A stretch of DNA of 64,000 nucleotides. It comes from Thiomicrorhabdus sp. Its GTDB lineage: Bacteria > Pseudomonadota > Gammaproteobacteria > Thiomicrospirales > Thiomicrospiraceae. The stretch lies in the NCBI RefSeq assembly GCF_963677875.1, contig NZ_OY782566.1:248001-312000 (forward strand). Reading direction: 5' to 3'. A program made the position numbers and the translations under genes. Position 1 is the first letter of the stretch. Every line of letters begins with the position of its first letter. Below the pieces are notes generated by a model. It was not told where the DNA came from. It made no database searches and saw nothing but the letters and a program-made list of their open reading frames with translations. Below, in pieces: positions 43,349 through 54,181 of the stretch.

Positions 43349-44191
43349 ATGAAATACATCGGTGCCCATGTTTCCGCTGCTGGCGGAGTGGAAAACGCCC
43401 CTTTAAGAGCATATGAAATCGGGGCAACCGCGTTTGCGCTGTTTACCAAAAACCAACGCCAGTGGAGTGCCAAACCACTGACAGCCGAATCCATCGATGC
43501 TTTCAAACTCAATTGCGAAACCTGCGGTTATGGTGCCGGACAAATTTTACCGCACGACAGCTACCTGATTAATCTTGGGCACCCGGAAGCCGACAAACGT
43601 CAAAAATCCCTGGATGCCTTTATCGATGAACTGCAGCGATGCCAACAGCTTGGAATCGACCGTTTGAATTTCCATCCAGGCAGTCATTTGCAACAGATCA
43701 GCGAAGACCAATGCCTCGACCTGATTGCCGACTCGATCAACTTTGCCCTGGAAGCCACTACCGGCGTCTGCGCCGTTATCGAAAACACCGCAGGACAAGG
43801 CAGTAATCTCGGTTATCGTCACGAACACCTTGCACACATTATCGATCAAATCGAAGATAAGTCACGTGTCGGCGTCTGCATCGATACCTGCCACGCTTAC
43901 GCAGGCGGCTACGACCTGAAAAACGACTATCAAGGTGTCATGCAGAATTTTTCGGATGTCGTCGGCTTCGAATACCTTAAAGGCATGCATCTGAACGACT
44001 CCAAAGCAAAGCTCGGTCAACGACTTGATCGCCACCACAGCCTTGGCCAAGGCGAACTCGGCTGGGAACCTTTCGCTAAACTGATGGCTGACCCGAGAAT
44101 CGACAGCCTTCCCATGACGCTGGAGACCATTGAACCGGACATTTGGCCACAGGAAATCGCCGAACTGAAACGCCTTGCTCAGATCGGATGA
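43349..44191 (+). CDS. nfo: Deoxyribonuclease IV (endonuclease IV)
   Basis: Apurinic/apyrimidinic endonuclease of base-excision repair, of 280 residues. The TIM-barrel metal ligands are visible: [15 protein letters not shown] (first His), [21 protein letters not shown] (Glu), [14 protein letters not shown] (Asp and His), [27 protein letters not shown] (Asp, His) and [11 protein letters not shown] (final Glu). The full set of trinuclear zinc ligands is present. It is followed by a hairpin at 44228-44250 and then pyrE. Confidence 0.95.
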   Translation: MKYIGAHVSAAGGVENAPLRAYEIGATAFALFTKNQRQWSAKPLTAESIDAFKLNCETCGYGAGQILPHDSYLINLGHPEADKRQKSLDAFIDELQRCQQLGIDRLNFHPGSHLQQISEDQCLDLIADSINFALEATTGVCAVIENTAGQGSNLGYRHEHLAHIIDQIEDKSRVGVCIDTCHAYAGGYDLKNDYQGVMQNFSDVVGFEYLKGMHLNDSKAKLGQRLDRHHSLGQGELGWEPFAKLMADPRIDSLPMTLETIEPDIWPQEIAELKRLAQIG

Positions 44192-44227
44192 CCACGCCAT
44201 CAGGCAAAAAAACCGCAGAATTTCCAT

Positions 44228-44257
44228 GTGAATTTCCAAGCAAAATTCACAAGATTT
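44228..44257 (+). terminator. AT-rich hairpin between nfo and pyrE
   Basis: GTGAATTT (44228-44235) pairs perfectly with AAATTCAC (44243-44250), loop CCAAGCA, and a T5 run follows at 44254-44258. It could end the nfo transcript. The weak AT stem lowers confidence. A role in pyrE control is possible but unsupported. Confidence 0.45.
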
Positions 44258-44326
44258 TTCACTCGAAATCCTTGGATTAAATAACTTGTTAAATAGTTGC
44301 TCTGGGGTTTTTGATTGGAGTAATAT

Positions 44327-45004
44327 ATGACTCTAATTCATACCAATTTACTCGCCTCAATGAACAAAAAACAATTCATCGAATTCGTCATGCAGACCGG
44401 CGTTTTGCGCCTTGGCGAATTTACACTCAAATCCGGGCGCATCAGCCCCTACTTCTTCAATGCCGGCCTGTTCAACACCGGAGCCCAGCTGGCTAGCCTT
44501 GCCGAAGGATATGCCTCCGCAATCCATGCCTCTGGCGTAGAATTCGACGTATTGTTCGGCCCTGCCTATAAAGGCATTCCGCTGGCTGCCACCACCAGCG
44601 TATCGCTGGCGCGTGATTTCAGTACCGACAAACCTTACGCTTTCAACCGTAAGGAAGCCAAAGATCATGGCGAAGGTGGAAATATCGTCGGTCATCCTCT
44701 GCAGGGCAAGGTACTGATTATTGACGACGTCATCACTGCCGGCACCGCGATTCGGGAAGCGATGGATATCATCATTGCCGCCGGAGCCGAACCGGCCGGA
44801 GTAGTCATTGCTCTGGATCGCATGGAACGCGGCCAAAGCGAGCTATCGGCCATTCAAGAAGTCGAGCGCGATTACGGCATTCCGGTCGTGAGCATTATCG
44901 ACCTCAACGATATTATCGACTACCTTGCCGAGGCTGACACCGAAGAGAGTCGCCAATATCTGGCCGGGATGCGCGACTATCGCAGCCAATACGGCATTTC
45001 TTAA
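44327..45004 (+). CDS. pyrE: Orotate phosphoribosyltransferase
   Basis: Adds phosphoribose from PRPP to orotate to form OMP in pyrimidine synthesis. Family blocks are [50 protein letters not shown] (catalytic loop), and the PRPP motif [18 protein letters not shown] start at 44327 gives 225 residues and has GGAG at 44317-44320 six bases upstream. ATG 44360 matches where typical homologues begin but has no Shine-Dalgarno. Protein start therefore favours 44327 with an 11-residue extension. Confidence 0.93.
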   Translation: MTLIHTNLLASMNKKQFIEFVMQTGVLRLGEFTLKSGRISPYFFNAGLFNTGAQLASLAEGYASAIHASGVEFDVLFGPAYKGIPLAATTSVSLARDFSTDKPYAFNRKEAKDHGEGGNIVGHPLQGKVLIIDDVITAGTAIREAMDIIIAAGAEPAGVVIALDRMERGQSELSAIQEVERDYGIPVVSIIDLNDIIDYLAEADTEESRQYLAGMRDYRSQYGIS

Positions 45005-45085
45005 AATGAAAAGCGGGCGACACGTCTTTTTTGCTTTGTGTATGCTGCAACACACTTTGCAGCCCTTTTCAGGAACTCATTCGAG

Positions 45086-45628
45086 ATGAAAAAGTTACGT
45101 GAATTACTGCTGATTCGCCACGCTAAATCAGATTGGAAGCAATCCCAAGACCTCTTGGATATCGAACGCCCACTGGCCGAAAAAGGCAAAAAACAGGCTA
45201 AAAAAATCGGCCTGTGGCTGAAACAGCAGGAAATTTTCCCGGATCTGATTCTGGTTTCTCCAGCTATCCGAGCCCAACAGACCCTCAAACGGATTTGCAG
45301 CGAATGCCCGACTGAAACCCGCACTGTTGACGAACTCTACAACGCCGATCTGGAAACGCTGATCAAAACACTCTCAACCACCCCCAAGAAAGCCGAAAGA
45401 GTCATGCTTATCGGACATAACCCGGGGTTGGAAGAACTGTTTCAATATCTTAAAAGTGATCGAACCCCTTCCGAAATCCAGCTTTTCCCTACCGCCTCCA
45501 TCGCTCACTTTATTTTGCCCGGTGACTGGTCGCACCTCGAAGCTGGCGATGGCAAACTCCAACAATTTGTCCGACCGAAAGAGATTCACCTCAAAAAGCT
45601 GGAGCAAGCGACTGCGATCCAAGCTTAA
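45086..45628 (+). CDS. sixA: SixA-like phosphohistidine phosphatase
   Basis: A 180-residue single-domain histidine phosphatase superfamily protein. The catalytic signature is LLLIRHAKSDWK (nucleophile His), a second Arg region QQTLKRICSE, and a conserved second His in VMLIGHNPGLEEL. The RHAKSDW start and GHNPGLE are typical of SixA, which in E. coli dephosphorylates HPt domains. Here a target could be the HPt-like domain of the 2.3-5.4 kb kinase (speculation). The ATG at 45086 begins at MKKLRELL. A longer frame from 45038 adds 16 residues unlike the family. Confidence 0.85.
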   Translation: MKKLRELLLIRHAKSDWKQSQDLLDIERPLAEKGKKQAKKIGLWLKQQEIFPDLILVSPAIRAQQTLKRICSECPTETRTVDELYNADLETLIKTLSTTPKKAERVMLIGHNPGLEELFQYLKSDRTPSEIQLFPTASIAHFILPGDWSHLEAGDGKLQQFVRPKEIHLKKLEQATAIQA

Positions 45629-45774
45629 ATCTCGGGCCTGTTGCATAGATGTAACAGGCGTTAATTTTCGGCGTTAAGTTCCCTATTTTTCTAGGAATTC
45701 CCTATATAAAATGGTATATTCACGTTGAATTTAAATTTACATGCCTTATTTTCAACACATAAAAAGGGATACAC

Positions 45775-46647
45775 ATGAAAACCAAATTTCTTCCCCTTAT
45801 TGCTGCCTTAGGCTTTGTTGCAGCGGCTCCGGCTCACGCAGCAACATCAAATGCCTACGCAGTTGATGCCAACGGTAACTACGTCCGCGATGCGTACGGT
45901 GCTTGTGTTCGCACAATCAACTGGACAGCGGACACAGCAATCGAAGAGTGTGAAGTTAAAGTTTCTACTGCCTCTGCAGCTCCAGCAACAACTTCTTCTT
46001 CCGGATCAGCCGCTGCTGCGCCGGCAGCCGCAGCCGCTCCGGCTCTTTTACCTCCTGTCGCGGGTGACTTGAGCGGTAAAGAGACTGACGCTTATGTTAT
46101 CGACAGCAAAGGTAACATCGTCCGCGATTCTTACGGCTACTGCGTAAGAACTATCAAATGGACAAAAGAAAAAGCCATCAACAAGTGTGAAGGTTGGCCT
46201 GAACCAGCGCCAAAAGCTGAAGCCAAGCCTGAACCAAAACCACTGCCAGCGATCACGCCAGCACCGGCTAAAGCACCTGAAATCGTTCCGATTCCAGCAG
46301 AAGCCATGCCAGCGCCTCCACAGTTCCGTGGTTTCTTCGACTTCGATTCAGCAGTACTTAAGAGTTCCGCACACCAAGAATTGGATGTTTTCGCTGATTA
46401 CATGAGCGCAACCCCTGAAAGCAAAGTTCAGATCACTGGTCACACCGATAGCACCGGTCCTGCTTCTTACAACCAGGGCTTGTCAGAAAGACGTGCAAAT
46501 GCGGTTAAGGTTTATCTTGAATCCAAAGGTATCTCTGAAGATCGTATGAACACAACCGGTATGGGTGAAGCTGCACCAGTTGCAAGCAATTCCACTCGCG
46601 CAGGTCGTGCTGAAAACCGTCGCGTTGAAGTTGAAATCGTTCAATAA
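45775..46647 (+). CDS. OmpA-family outer-membrane/periplasmic protein with two ~35-residue repeats
   Basis: A 290-residue protein. Signal peptide 1-22 (MKTKFLPLIAALGFVAAAPAHA) is followed by two related modules at about 26-60 (VDANGNYVRDAYGACVRTINW...CE) and 105-140 (IDSKGNIVRDSYGYCVRTIKW...CE). Each has a conserved Cys pair. An Ala/Ser linker separates them, and a Pro-rich linker precedes the OmpA-like peptidoglycan-binding domain from about 187 (FDFDSAVLKSSAHQ, TGHTDSTGPASYNQGLSERRA, NRRVEVEIV). The modules resemble the DxxGxxVR...GxCVRTxxW repeats at the N-terminus of several proteobacterial OmpA proteins. There is no beta barrel. Codon choice and the strong terminator suggest high expression (inference). 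Confidence 0.85.
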   Translation: MKTKFLPLIAALGFVAAAPAHAATSNAYAVDANGNYVRDAYGACVRTINWTADTAIEECEVKVSTASAAPATTSSSGSAAAAPAAAAAPALLPPVAGDLSGKETDAYVIDSKGNIVRDSYGYCVRTIKWTKEKAINKCEGWPEPAPKAEAKPEPKPLPAITPAPAKAPEIVPIPAEAMPAPPQFRGFFDFDSAVLKSSAHQELDVFADYMSATPESKVQITGHTDSTGPASYNQGLSERRANAVKVYLESKGISEDRMNTTGMGEAAPVASNSTRAGRAENRRVEVEIVQ

Positions 46648-46668
46648 TCGATCATTTCGACTTTGAAT

Positions 46669-46698
46669 AAAAATACCCTCTTTACGAGGGTATTTTTT
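46669..46698 (+). terminator. Terminator after the OmpA-family gene
   Basis: AAAAATACCCTC-TTTAC-GAGGGTATTTTTTT, a 12-bp stem with a long T run, 22 bp after the stop codon. It probably also insulates the convergent TSUP gene. Confidence 0.92.
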
Positions 46699-46745
46699 TG
46701 TCTGCTAAAAATGAAATGTATCGTCTCTGTCAAATTCCCCTGTCA

Positions 46746-47510
46746 TCAGATAACCGCCTTAACAAGCAGAGAGAGGCCGACCAGAACGGTCACCACTTCA
46801 AAACTTCGCTTCACCAACAGGTTTCCTTTTACAATCGCAAAATGCGCCCCCAGATAACCACCGATTAAAGAGCCTAAAATCAGCGCCGGCAGCCAGTTCC
46901 ATTCAATTTCGCCAATAATTCCCAGCGTCAAAGCCCCTGAGCCGTTCCAGAAAATGCCCACCAGAACCAATGTATAAGCCACTGCTGACTTATAATCCAG
47001 ACCAAACCAGCGCACCAGCCACAGTGTCACAAACAGCCCGGTTCCCGAGGTTAAGGAACCGTTTAAAGCCCCAATCGCAAATAAGGCAACGAAGCCGATC
47101 AGATACCCCCGAAAATCTCGGTTTTGCAGTTGCTCCACCCGCCCCAGCTCAGGTTTGAACCAAGAATAGATGCCCAACCCGAGTGTCAGCAGACCTAATA
47201 GTCCCTGAGCAAGACGATCATCAACTTGCAAAATCCAGCTGGCACCGACCACCACGCCAGGTAAACCGGCCAGCAGAATAAAAACAGCAAAGCGCCAGTT
47301 CAAACTGGAACTTTTCATATGCCTCGCCGTAGCACCAAGCCCCAGAAACACACTGGCGACTTTATGAGTCGCCAAGGCCACGCCAAACGGCAACCCCAAA
47401 AAAAGCAATGCCGGAAGCTGTAACAGACCGGCGCCCCCGCCTGCAAGAGCAGAAAACAAATTCGCCACGAGCGAGACCAGAAACAGAATTCCCTGATCGA
47501 ATAACGTCAT
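46746..47510 (-). CDS. TauE/SafE family (TSUP) membrane exporter
   Basis: A 254-residue polytopic protein with about 7-8 helices. Features are the GGGAGLLQLPALLFLGLPFGVALATHKVASVFLG start (first conserved motif), ILLAGLPGVVVGASWI, GLNGSLTSGTGLFVTLWL-type motif (ALNGSLTSGTGLFVTLWLV), and the C-terminal LILGSLIGGYLGAHFAIVKGN. The family exports small anions such as sulfite or sulfoacetate, or takes up related compounds. In a sulfur oxidiser sulfite handling would be natural, but this is an inference. It lies downstream of the mscS terminator. Confidence 0.85.
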   Translation of the reverse strand: MTLFDQGILFLVSLVANLFSALAGGGAGLLQLPALLFLGLPFGVALATHKVASVFLGLGATARHMKSSSLNWRFAVFILLAGLPGVVVGASWILQVDDRLAQGLLGLLTLGLGIYSWFKPELGRVEQLQNRDFRGYLIGFVALFAIGALNGSLTSGTGLFVTLWLVRWFGLDYKSAVAYTLVLVGIFWNGSGALTLGIIGEIEWNWLPALILGSLIGGYLGAHFAIVKGNLLVKRSFEVVTVLVGLSLLVKAVI

Positions 47511-47529
47511 GCTGCCTCTCTCCCTAAAA

Positions 47530-47556
47530 CTAAAAACGGCCCTCTTCGGGCCGTTG
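47530..47556 (-). terminator. Terminator after mscS
   Basis: On the minus strand AACGGCCC-GAAGA-GGGCCGTT followed by TTTAGTTTT, 30 bp past the mscS stop. It separates the channel gene from the TSUP gene. Confidence 0.85.
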
Positions 47557-47585
47557 AAATATACCGGTGCAACAAAAATTCCGGT

Positions 47586-48416
47586 TTACTTTTCTTTTTC
47601 CACCAAAACTTTCTGCTCGTGCAGATGCACATCCATCTGCGGATACGGAATCGAAATACCGGCTTCGTCAAATGCCAGTTTTACCTTTTCATTCATATCC
47701 CATTTCACCTTCCAGTAATCCGAACTGTTTACCCAGGGGCGAACGATAAAATCGACACTGCTTGCCCCTAATTCCGATAAAGCAATCACCGGAGCCGGCT
47801 CCGGGAGAATACGCTCGTCTTCGCTGACCAACCGGTCCAGAATCTGTTTGGCCAAGCGGATATCGTCATCATAAGAGATACCGAAGACCATATCCACGCG
47901 ACGGGTTTCTCGAACCGAATAGTTAGTGATCGAGTCACTGTAAATCGAGGAATTCGGCACAATAATTTCTTTATTATCCCCCGTCCGGAAAGTTGTGGTA
48001 AAAAGCTGAACTTTTTCTGCCACCCCACTGATTCCACCAGCTTCGACAAAATCTCCGGCTTTAAAAGGTTTAAACACCAAAATCATCACTCCCGATGCGA
48101 AATCCTGCATCGAATCCTTTAAGGCCAAGCCAACCGCCAGACCCGCAGCACCAATCAGTGCAACCAACGAAGTGGTATCGACACCAAGCTGATCCAATGC
48201 CGCAATCACAACAACAAGCAGTAACACCGCCCCGGTAATCGACATAATGAAATTGATCAGCATTTCGTCGAGCTTTCCAGCCCTGAGCAAGCCCTTTTTG
48301 AACAGTTTAAGAACCAGTGAAATCAAAAAGCGCCCAACGATAAACACCAATAAGGCTGCGCCGATTTTGATCGACCAGGGCAGTGCATAAGCCTGAATCA
48401 AGTATTGGAAGTCCAT
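47586..48416 (-). CDS. mscS: Small-conductance mechanosensitive channel (MscS family)
   Basis: A 276-residue channel that opens under membrane tension and protects against osmotic downshock. It has three N-terminal helices. The pore helix with small residues is LVALIGAAGLAVGLALKDSMQDFASGVMILVFKPFKAGDFVEAGG, then the beta domain (VPNSSIYSDSITNYSVRETRRV) and the alpha/beta cytoplasmic cage. The length is close to E. coli MscS (286). It is followed by a terminator and preceded by argB 33 bp upstream. The C-terminal EKQ-rich tail is short. Confidence 0.9.
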   Translation of the reverse strand: MDFQYLIQAYALPWSIKIGAALLVFIVGRFLISLVLKLFKKGLLRAGKLDEMLINFIMSITGAVLLLVVVIAALDQLGVDTTSLVALIGAAGLAVGLALKDSMQDFASGVMILVFKPFKAGDFVEAGGISGVAEKVQLFTTTFRTGDNKEIIVPNSSIYSDSITNYSVRETRRVDMVFGISYDDDIRLAKQILDRLVSEDERILPEPAPVIALSELGASSVDFIVRPWVNSSDYWKVKWDMNEKVKLAFDEAGISIPYPQMDVHLHEQKVLVEKEK

Positions 48417-48449
48417 GTGTATTCCCCGCTGAGTTAGACCCGTTAAAAG

Positions 48450-49367
<918 letters not shown>

Positions 49368-49853
49368 TTAATCTCTAAAATTGTTGAATTGCAAGGGCAT
49401 TTCCAGATCATCCATCCCCCTCAGCAATTGCATCACCTGCTGAAGGTCATCGCGTTTTTTTCCGCTGACGCGAACCGAATCACCCTGATTCGCCGCCTGT
49501 ACTTTCAATTTACTGTCTTTAATCGCCTTAACGATTTTCTTTGACAGCGCCGCATCCAGGCCTTCTCTCATCACAATATCCTGCTTGGCGCTTTTCAGCT
49601 GAACGTTCGCATCCTTGACCTCCATGCACTTTACGTCAATGCCACGGCGATTGGCCTTCTGAACCAGAATATCGTACATCTGATTCAGTTGAAAATCCGA
49701 CTCCGTACTTAAAGTGACAGTGGTACCGTTCAAAACAAATTCCGATCCGGTGCCCTTAAAATCGTAACGGGTCGTGACCTCTTTATTTGCCTGATCCACG
49801 GCATTTTGCAACTCATGCTTATCCAATTCAGAAACAATATCAAATGACGGCAT
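49368..49853 (-). CDS. yajQ: YajQ family nucleotide-binding protein
   Basis: A 161-residue protein of the UPF0234/YajQ family. Features are [25 protein letters not shown] at the N-terminus, [16 protein letters not shown] and [24 protein letters not shown], and [14 protein letters not shown] near the C-terminus. Homologues bind cyclic di-GMP in Xanthomonas and tRNA in others, so a link with the diguanylate cyclase at 1062-2318 is possible but untested. It is upstream of argB on the same strand (4-bp gap to ATG 49364). Confidence 0.93.
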   Translation of the reverse strand: MPSFDIVSELDKHELQNAVDQANKEVTTRYDFKGTGSEFVLNGTTVTLSTESDFQLNQMYDILVQKANRRGIDVKCMEVKDANVQLKSAKQDIVMREGLDAALSKKIVKAIKDSKLKVQAANQGDSVRVSGKKRDDLQQVMQLLRGMDDLEMPLQFNNFRD

Positions 49854-49990
49854 TTATTCTCCCATTCCATTCACAACACAATGTCGTCTATTTTATCACC
49901 GAGCATCCAGAACCACTTCAAAACTCTCGCCAATCCACCGACTTTCCCCAGGAAGGCATTCTAAAGCGCTCAAGCAAAAACAAATTTCTC

Positions 49991-49996
49991 TATAAT
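49991..49996 (+). promoter_or_regulatory. -10 box of the aminotransferase gene
   Basis: A perfect TATAAT at 49991-49996, about 60 bp before the ATG at 50063. A clear -35 was not seen. The box places transcription start near 50003, which rules against in-frame starts further upstream, including the ATG at 49997. Confidence 0.5.
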
Positions 49997-50062
49997 ATGA
50001 ATCCTTCGAGAGCAACTTTTTCTGTCCACACAAACTTTCAGCCACAGCAAGCAGCCTTTTCT

Positions 50063-51271
50063 ATGACACAGACTACTCGTTCTTTCCCGATTTCCGATAA
50101 TGTCCGCCAGATTGAACCCTTCAGAGTAATGAAGATTCTCGGCGAAGCGAAAAAAATGCAGCAGTCCGGACGCGATATTATCCATATGGAAATCGGAGAA
50201 CCCGACTTCCCTTCCCCAACTTGCGTGCATACAGCGGCCGGCAAAGCTGCCGAACAAGGTTTAACCCACTATACGGCCAGCCTGGGCCTGCCCGAATTAC
50301 GCAACGCCCTATCCGCATTTTACAAGACGTTTTACCAAGCCGAAGTCGATGCAGACAACTTTATGGTTACGCCAGGTTCATCCAGCGCATTGCAACTGGT
50401 TCTCAGCGCCATTCTGAACAGCGGTGACCGAGTTTTGATGGCCGATCCGACCTACCCCTGCAACCGCCAGTTCGTCAAGCTGCTGAATGCCGAGCCGATT
50501 TTAGTCGAAGTAGACCATACCAGCCGATATCAACTCAACTTGCAAATTTTGCAACGCAACTGGCAAACCGGAATAAAAGCCGTCATGGTAGCCACTCCGG
50601 CCAACCCGACCGGCACCTTGATCGAAAAAGACGAGCTATTGAAAATGGCGCAATTCCTCGCCGAAAAACAGGCTTATTTCATTGTTGACGAAATTTACCA
50701 GGGCTTGGTATACCAGCGTCCCGCAGAAAGCATCCTCGCGCAGGAAAACCTGCCGGACAACGTCATTGTCATCAACTCTTTTTCCAAATTTTTCGGTATG
50801 ACCGGCTGGCGACTCGGCTGGTGTGTCGCTCCCCGCTATCTCATTGATCCTTTGGATCGTCTGGCGCAAAACCTCTATCTTTCCGCGCCGACGCCATCGC
50901 AATACGGCGCACTGGCCGCGCTGAATAAAGAAAATCTTCAGGAACTGGAGCAAAGACGGCAGATTTTCGAGCAACGGCGCGACCGCCTTTACACTGCGAT
51001 GCTCGATGCCGGCTTCAAACTGAAACTCCTGCCACAAGGCGCTTTCTATCTGTATTGGGATATTTCCGACTGGAGTGAAGACAGCGAAAGCTTCTGTCGC
51101 GAACTTTTGCAACATACCGGGGTCGCCTTGACTCCGGGAACCGATTTCAGCCCGCAGCAAGGGCGCCATCATGTCCGCCTCGCTTACACAACCGATGAAA
51201 CACGCTTATTGGAGGCCGTCGAAAGGATCGCTGACTATCTGCAGACAAGGCCGCAAAATAACTGCGGGTGA
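50063..51271 (+). CDS. PLP-dependent aminotransferase (class I/II)
   Basis: A 402-residue fold-type I aminotransferase. Landmarks are HMEIGEPDFPSP, HYTASLGLPELRNALSAF, TPGSSSALQLVLSAI, ATPANPTGTLIEKDEL (Asn), VDEIYQGLVYQ (Asp and Tyr) and the PLP-binding Lys in INSFSKFFGMTGWRLGW, then Arg in HHVRLAY. The pattern fits AspC/AlaA-like or MalY-group enzymes, and the amino-acid preference is not readable. ATG 50063 is selected because a TATAAT box sits at 49991-49996. Longer in-frame starts (49787, 49997) would lie before or at the transcription start. It is convergent with dut with no gap. Confidence 0.87.
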   Translation: MTQTTRSFPISDNVRQIEPFRVMKILGEAKKMQQSGRDIIHMEIGEPDFPSPTCVHTAAGKAAEQGLTHYTASLGLPELRNALSAFYKTFYQAEVDADNFMVTPGSSSALQLVLSAILNSGDRVLMADPTYPCNRQFVKLLNAEPILVEVDHTSRYQLNLQILQRNWQTGIKAVMVATPANPTGTLIEKDELLKMAQFLAEKQAYFIVDEIYQGLVYQRPAESILAQENLPDNVIVINSFSKFFGMTGWRLGWCVAPRYLIDPLDRLAQNLYLSAPTPSQYGALAALNKENLQELEQRRQIFEQRRDRLYTAMLDAGFKLKLLPQGAFYLYWDISDWSEDSESFCRELLQHTGVALTPGTDFSPQQGRHHVRLAYTTDETRLLEAVERIADYLQTRPQNNCG

Positions 51272-51733
51272 TCAACGGGTTCCGGTGTGTCCGAAACCGC
51301 CCTCTCCGCGTTCGGTCGCATCGCCGAATGCATCAACCTGAGTAAACACCGGTTGTAGAACCGGAACAATCACCATCTGAGCGATGCGTTCTCCGACGAC
51401 CACTTTGTAAGCCTGATCACTGCGATTCCAGCAGGAAACCATCAGCGGCCCTTGATAATCGGAATCAATCAAACCGACCAGATTACCCAGCACAATACCG
51501 TGTTTATGCCCCAAGCCGGATCGCGGCAACAACATCGCCGCCAGCCCCGGATCGTCCAGATGAATGGCCATACCGGTTGGAATCAATACCGTTTGACCTG
51601 GCTCGATAATCATGTCATCATCAATACAGGCGCGTAAATCCAAACCCGCCGAACCTTTGGTGCCGTAGTGCGGCATATCAATCTCGTTGCCCAATCGCGG
51701 ATCCAGAATTTTGTATTGCACTTGAATGGTCAT
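51272..51733 (-). CDS. dut: dUTP diphosphatase
   Basis: Hydrolyses dUTP to dUMP and keeps uracil out of DNA. The 153-residue homotrimeric dUTPase has [12 protein letters not shown] (motif 1), [17 protein letters not shown] (motif 2), [19 protein letters not shown] (motif 3), [12 protein letters not shown] (motif 4) and [12 protein letters not shown] (motif 5, C-terminal). All five family motifs are present. The stop adjoins that of the aminotransferase. coaBC, the E. coli partner of dut, is 11 kb away here. Confidence 0.96.
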   Translation of the reverse strand: MTIQVQYKILDPRLGNEIDMPHYGTKGSAGLDLRACIDDDMIIEPGQTVLIPTGMAIHLDDPGLAAMLLPRSGLGHKHGIVLGNLVGLIDSDYQGPLMVSCWNRSDQAYKVVVGERIAQMVIVPVLQPVFTQVDAFGDATERGEGGFGHTGTR

Positions 51734-51912
51734 AATCTAACGTCGTCCATTTAAAAATTAAAATCGCCCTTATTTTACTCCATTCGCCGACCGGCGAGTT
51801 TCATTAAGACTTCTCAAAATATAAGGAATCGGGTCTTTTTGTTAACCGGTAACCCGGGAAACCATCATATCAAAACAACGATCATCCACCGCTATGCGGC
51901 AAGGGAGGCTAC

Positions 51913-52230
51913 ATGACTCAAAATGTCTGTTATAACGACAAAATCGTCAATCTTCGCTATCGCTTGAAGGGAAAACAACTGCTGGAATGTTTTGACCGCA
52001 ATCTGCAACGGCTGCAAAAACAGGGCCTTGACGAGAATGAATCGGAAATCAGCACGCTGGAACTGCTCTCGGAATGGCTGGAAGAAGCCATCGAAAACGG
52101 CATTCAACCGGACGAGCTTCAGGAACGTGCCAACCGGCTGGCCAAATACGCCTTTGAGCAAGGTTACCACTATCACGAGGTCGAAGCCTTACTCACCATG
52201 CGTCCCAACCCGAACGGTCGCAGGATATGA
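51913..52230 (+). CDS. Hypothetical small soluble protein
   Basis: A 105-residue protein, not recognised as a named family. It is acidic and helical, with a LKGKQLLECFDRNLQRLQKQGLD region, a central ELLSEWLEEAIENGIQPDELQERANRLA helix pair, and a Tyr/His patch (YHYHEVEALLTM) near the end. The start has a strong Shine-Dalgarno (AAGGGAGG) and a bidirectional terminator follows, so it is probably a real monocistronic gene. It sits between dut and pgm. No function can be assigned. Confidence 0.65.
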   Translation: MTQNVCYNDKIVNLRYRLKGKQLLECFDRNLQRLQKQGLDENESEISTLELLSEWLEEAIENGIQPDELQERANRLAKYAFEQGYHYHEVEALLTMRPNPNGRRI

Positions 52231-52241
52231 ACGCCATAAAA

Positions 52242-52265
52242 AAAGGGGCTCTACCAAGCCCCTTT
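52242..52265. terminator. Bidirectional terminator between the 105-residue gene and pgm
   Basis: AAAGGGGCT-CTACCA-AGCCCCTTT with an A tract upstream and T tract downstream, between convergent genes. Confidence 0.85.
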
Positions 52266-52287
52266 CCTGTCCAGCGCTCCGAAACCG

Positions 52288-53928
52288 CTATTTCAAGGCA
52301 TCGCTGACAATCGCCTGAGCTTCGCTGAGAATCGTCTGCAGATGCTCCTCTCCGATAAAACTTTCGGCATAAATCTTGTAAATATCTTCGGTTCCGGATG
52401 GCCGCGCCGCAAACCAGCCGTTTTGCGTCGTAATTTTCAGCCCACCGATTGCCGCGCCATTTCCGGGCGCATGCGTCAATTTAGCTAAAATCGGCTCTCC
52501 GGCCAAAGAATCAGCCTGAACCATATCCGGAGACAAGTTCTTAAGCACCGCTTTCTGCTCGCGGTTGGCCGGGGCATCTATGCGATTGTAAACCGGGTTG
52601 CCGAATTTATCGGTCAACTCTCTATACAACAACCCAGGGTCTTTTCCGGTCACGGCTGTCATTTCAGCCGCCAGTAAATTCATAATGATGCCGTCTTTAT
52701 CAGTACTCCAGGGAGAACCGTCAAATTGCAGGAATGAAGCCCCAGCCGACTCTTCGCCGCCAAAACCGAAATCACCGCTTTGCAATCCGTCAACAAACCA
52801 TTTGAAACCAACCGGTACTTCGTTAAGATTCAAACCGAGCTGATCCGCAACCCGATCGATCATCGAACTCGAAACCAGCGTTTTACCGACTGCGGCCTGT
52901 GCAGGCCAATCCGGCCGATGAGTAAACAGGTACTGGATCGCTACAGCCAGATAGTGGTTCGGGTTCATCAAACCGACCGATGGCGCAACAATTCCATGTC
53001 GGTCCACGTCCGGGTCATTACCAAAAGCCAAATCATAACGGTCTTTCAAATCAATCAACCCGGCCATCGCATAAGGCGACGAACAATCCATGCGGATCTT
53101 GCCGTCCTTGTCGACATGCATGAACGAAAAACTCGCATCCACTCTTGTATTAACCACTTCAAGATCCAAGCCGTAATGGTCGGCAATCGGCTTCCAGTAA
53201 TCAATTGCTGCGCCCCCCATCGGATCGACCGCCAGCTTCAACCCGGCATCTTTAATTGCCTGCATATTGACGACCTTATCCAGATTTTCGACATAAGGCG
53301 TGATCAAATCCGTCGGAGAGACAAAGTCGGAAGCCATCGCGTCGTTCAGAGGAATCCGTTTGACATCTTTCAATCCGGCAAGGATCAGACTGTTCGCACG
53401 ATCCTGAACCCAGGACGTTGCATCAGTATCGGCCGGGCCGCCATTCGGCGGGTTATACTTGAAGCCACCATCCTGTGGAGGATTGTGCGACGGTGTAATA
53501 ATGACACCATCGGCGAAACCGCCCTGACGCCCCGAGTTGTAGCTCAAAATCGCATTCGAAACCACCGGTGTCGGCGTATAACGCCCGCAGCTCTGAATTT
53601 TCACCTCGATTCCGTTGGCGGCAAACACCTCTACCGCCGTCGAATGCGCCGCTTCCGACAAGGCATGGGTATCCATTCCGATAAACATCGGACCGTTGAT
53701 ACCCTGTAAGCGACGGTATTCGACAATTGCCTGACAGATAGCAGCAATATGATCATCGTTAAACGTCGCCTTACTGGCGCATCCACGATGCCCGGAAGTC
53801 CCGAAAGAAACCGCCTGATCCGGATTGCTCACATCCGGCTTCAAACGATAATAATCGGCGACCAGTTGTGGAATATTGTCCAGTAACTCGTGAGGTGCCG
53901 GCTTGCCGGCCAGAGGAGATAATGCCAT
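52288..53928 (-). CDS. pgm: Phosphoglucomutase, alpha-D-glucose-phosphate-specific
   Basis: Interconverts glucose 1-phosphate and 6-phosphate. The 546-residue length matches E. coli Pgm. The catalytic Ser lies in [28 protein letters not shown] (SHN), an N-terminal [14 protein letters not shown], the metal-binding DPDVDRHG, sugar-binding GGEESAG, and C-terminal [13 protein letters not shown]. It is a single gene, with the start at 53928 next to an upstream gap of 250 bp with nothing obvious. Confidence 0.96.
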   Translation of the reverse strand: MALSPLAGKPAPHELLDNIPQLVADYYRLKPDVSNPDQAVSFGTSGHRGCASKATFNDDHIAAICQAIVEYRRLQGINGPMFIGMDTHALSEAAHSTAVEVFAANGIEVKIQSCGRYTPTPVVSNAILSYNSGRQGGFADGVIITPSHNPPQDGGFKYNPPNGGPADTDATSWVQDRANSLILAGLKDVKRIPLNDAMASDFVSPTDLITPYVENLDKVVNMQAIKDAGLKLAVDPMGGAAIDYWKPIADHYGLDLEVVNTRVDASFSFMHVDKDGKIRMDCSSPYAMAGLIDLKDRYDLAFGNDPDVDRHGIVAPSVGLMNPNHYLAVAIQYLFTHRPDWPAQAAVGKTLVSSSMIDRVADQLGLNLNEVPVGFKWFVDGLQSGDFGFGGEESAGASFLQFDGSPWSTDKDGIIMNLLAAEMTAVTGKDPGLLYRELTDKFGNPVYNRIDAPANREQKAVLKNLSPDMVQADSLAGEPILAKLTHAPGNGAAIGGLKITTQNGWFAARPSGTEDIYKIYAESFIGEEHLQTILSEAQAIVSDALK

Positions 53929-54119
53929 AGGTGCTTCTCTTTATATGTTTGATGTATACGGATTCTTAATTTAAAAGGATAGTTCGATTGTTTGTCAAAC
54001 AGATGACAAATGAAAATTCACCAATTCTCCGTATTTCACCTCTCCGAAAAGCGGTTCCGGTGCAATCTTTAGCACGGCCCTCCCCGAAAATAAAATGAAT
54101 ATGCTAGGATGAATTCCTT

Positions 54120-54149
54120 AGTTGAGTCCTCGCAAAAGGACTGAGAACT
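54120..54149 (+). promoter_or_regulatory. Hairpin in the leader of the SRPBCC gene
   Basis: AGTT...AACT and AGTCCT (54125-54130)/AGGACT (54137-54142) pair around the loop CGCAAA, 33 bp before the start at 54182. It lacks a T run and so is not a terminator. It may be a leader structure or simply mRNA folding. Confidence 0.3.
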
Positions 54150-54181
54150 CCCGATCATTTCATTAACGCGGTTTTACAAAT

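Noticed and set aside
49787..50062. Extended N-terminus of the aminotransferase
   Set aside because: The extension lies upstream of or at a TATAAT box and lacks family similarity. The start at 50063 is adopted.
52780..53709. A 309-codon plus-strand frame antisense to pgm
   Set aside because: Phosphoglucomutase motifs cover the opposite strand and this frame has no family features.
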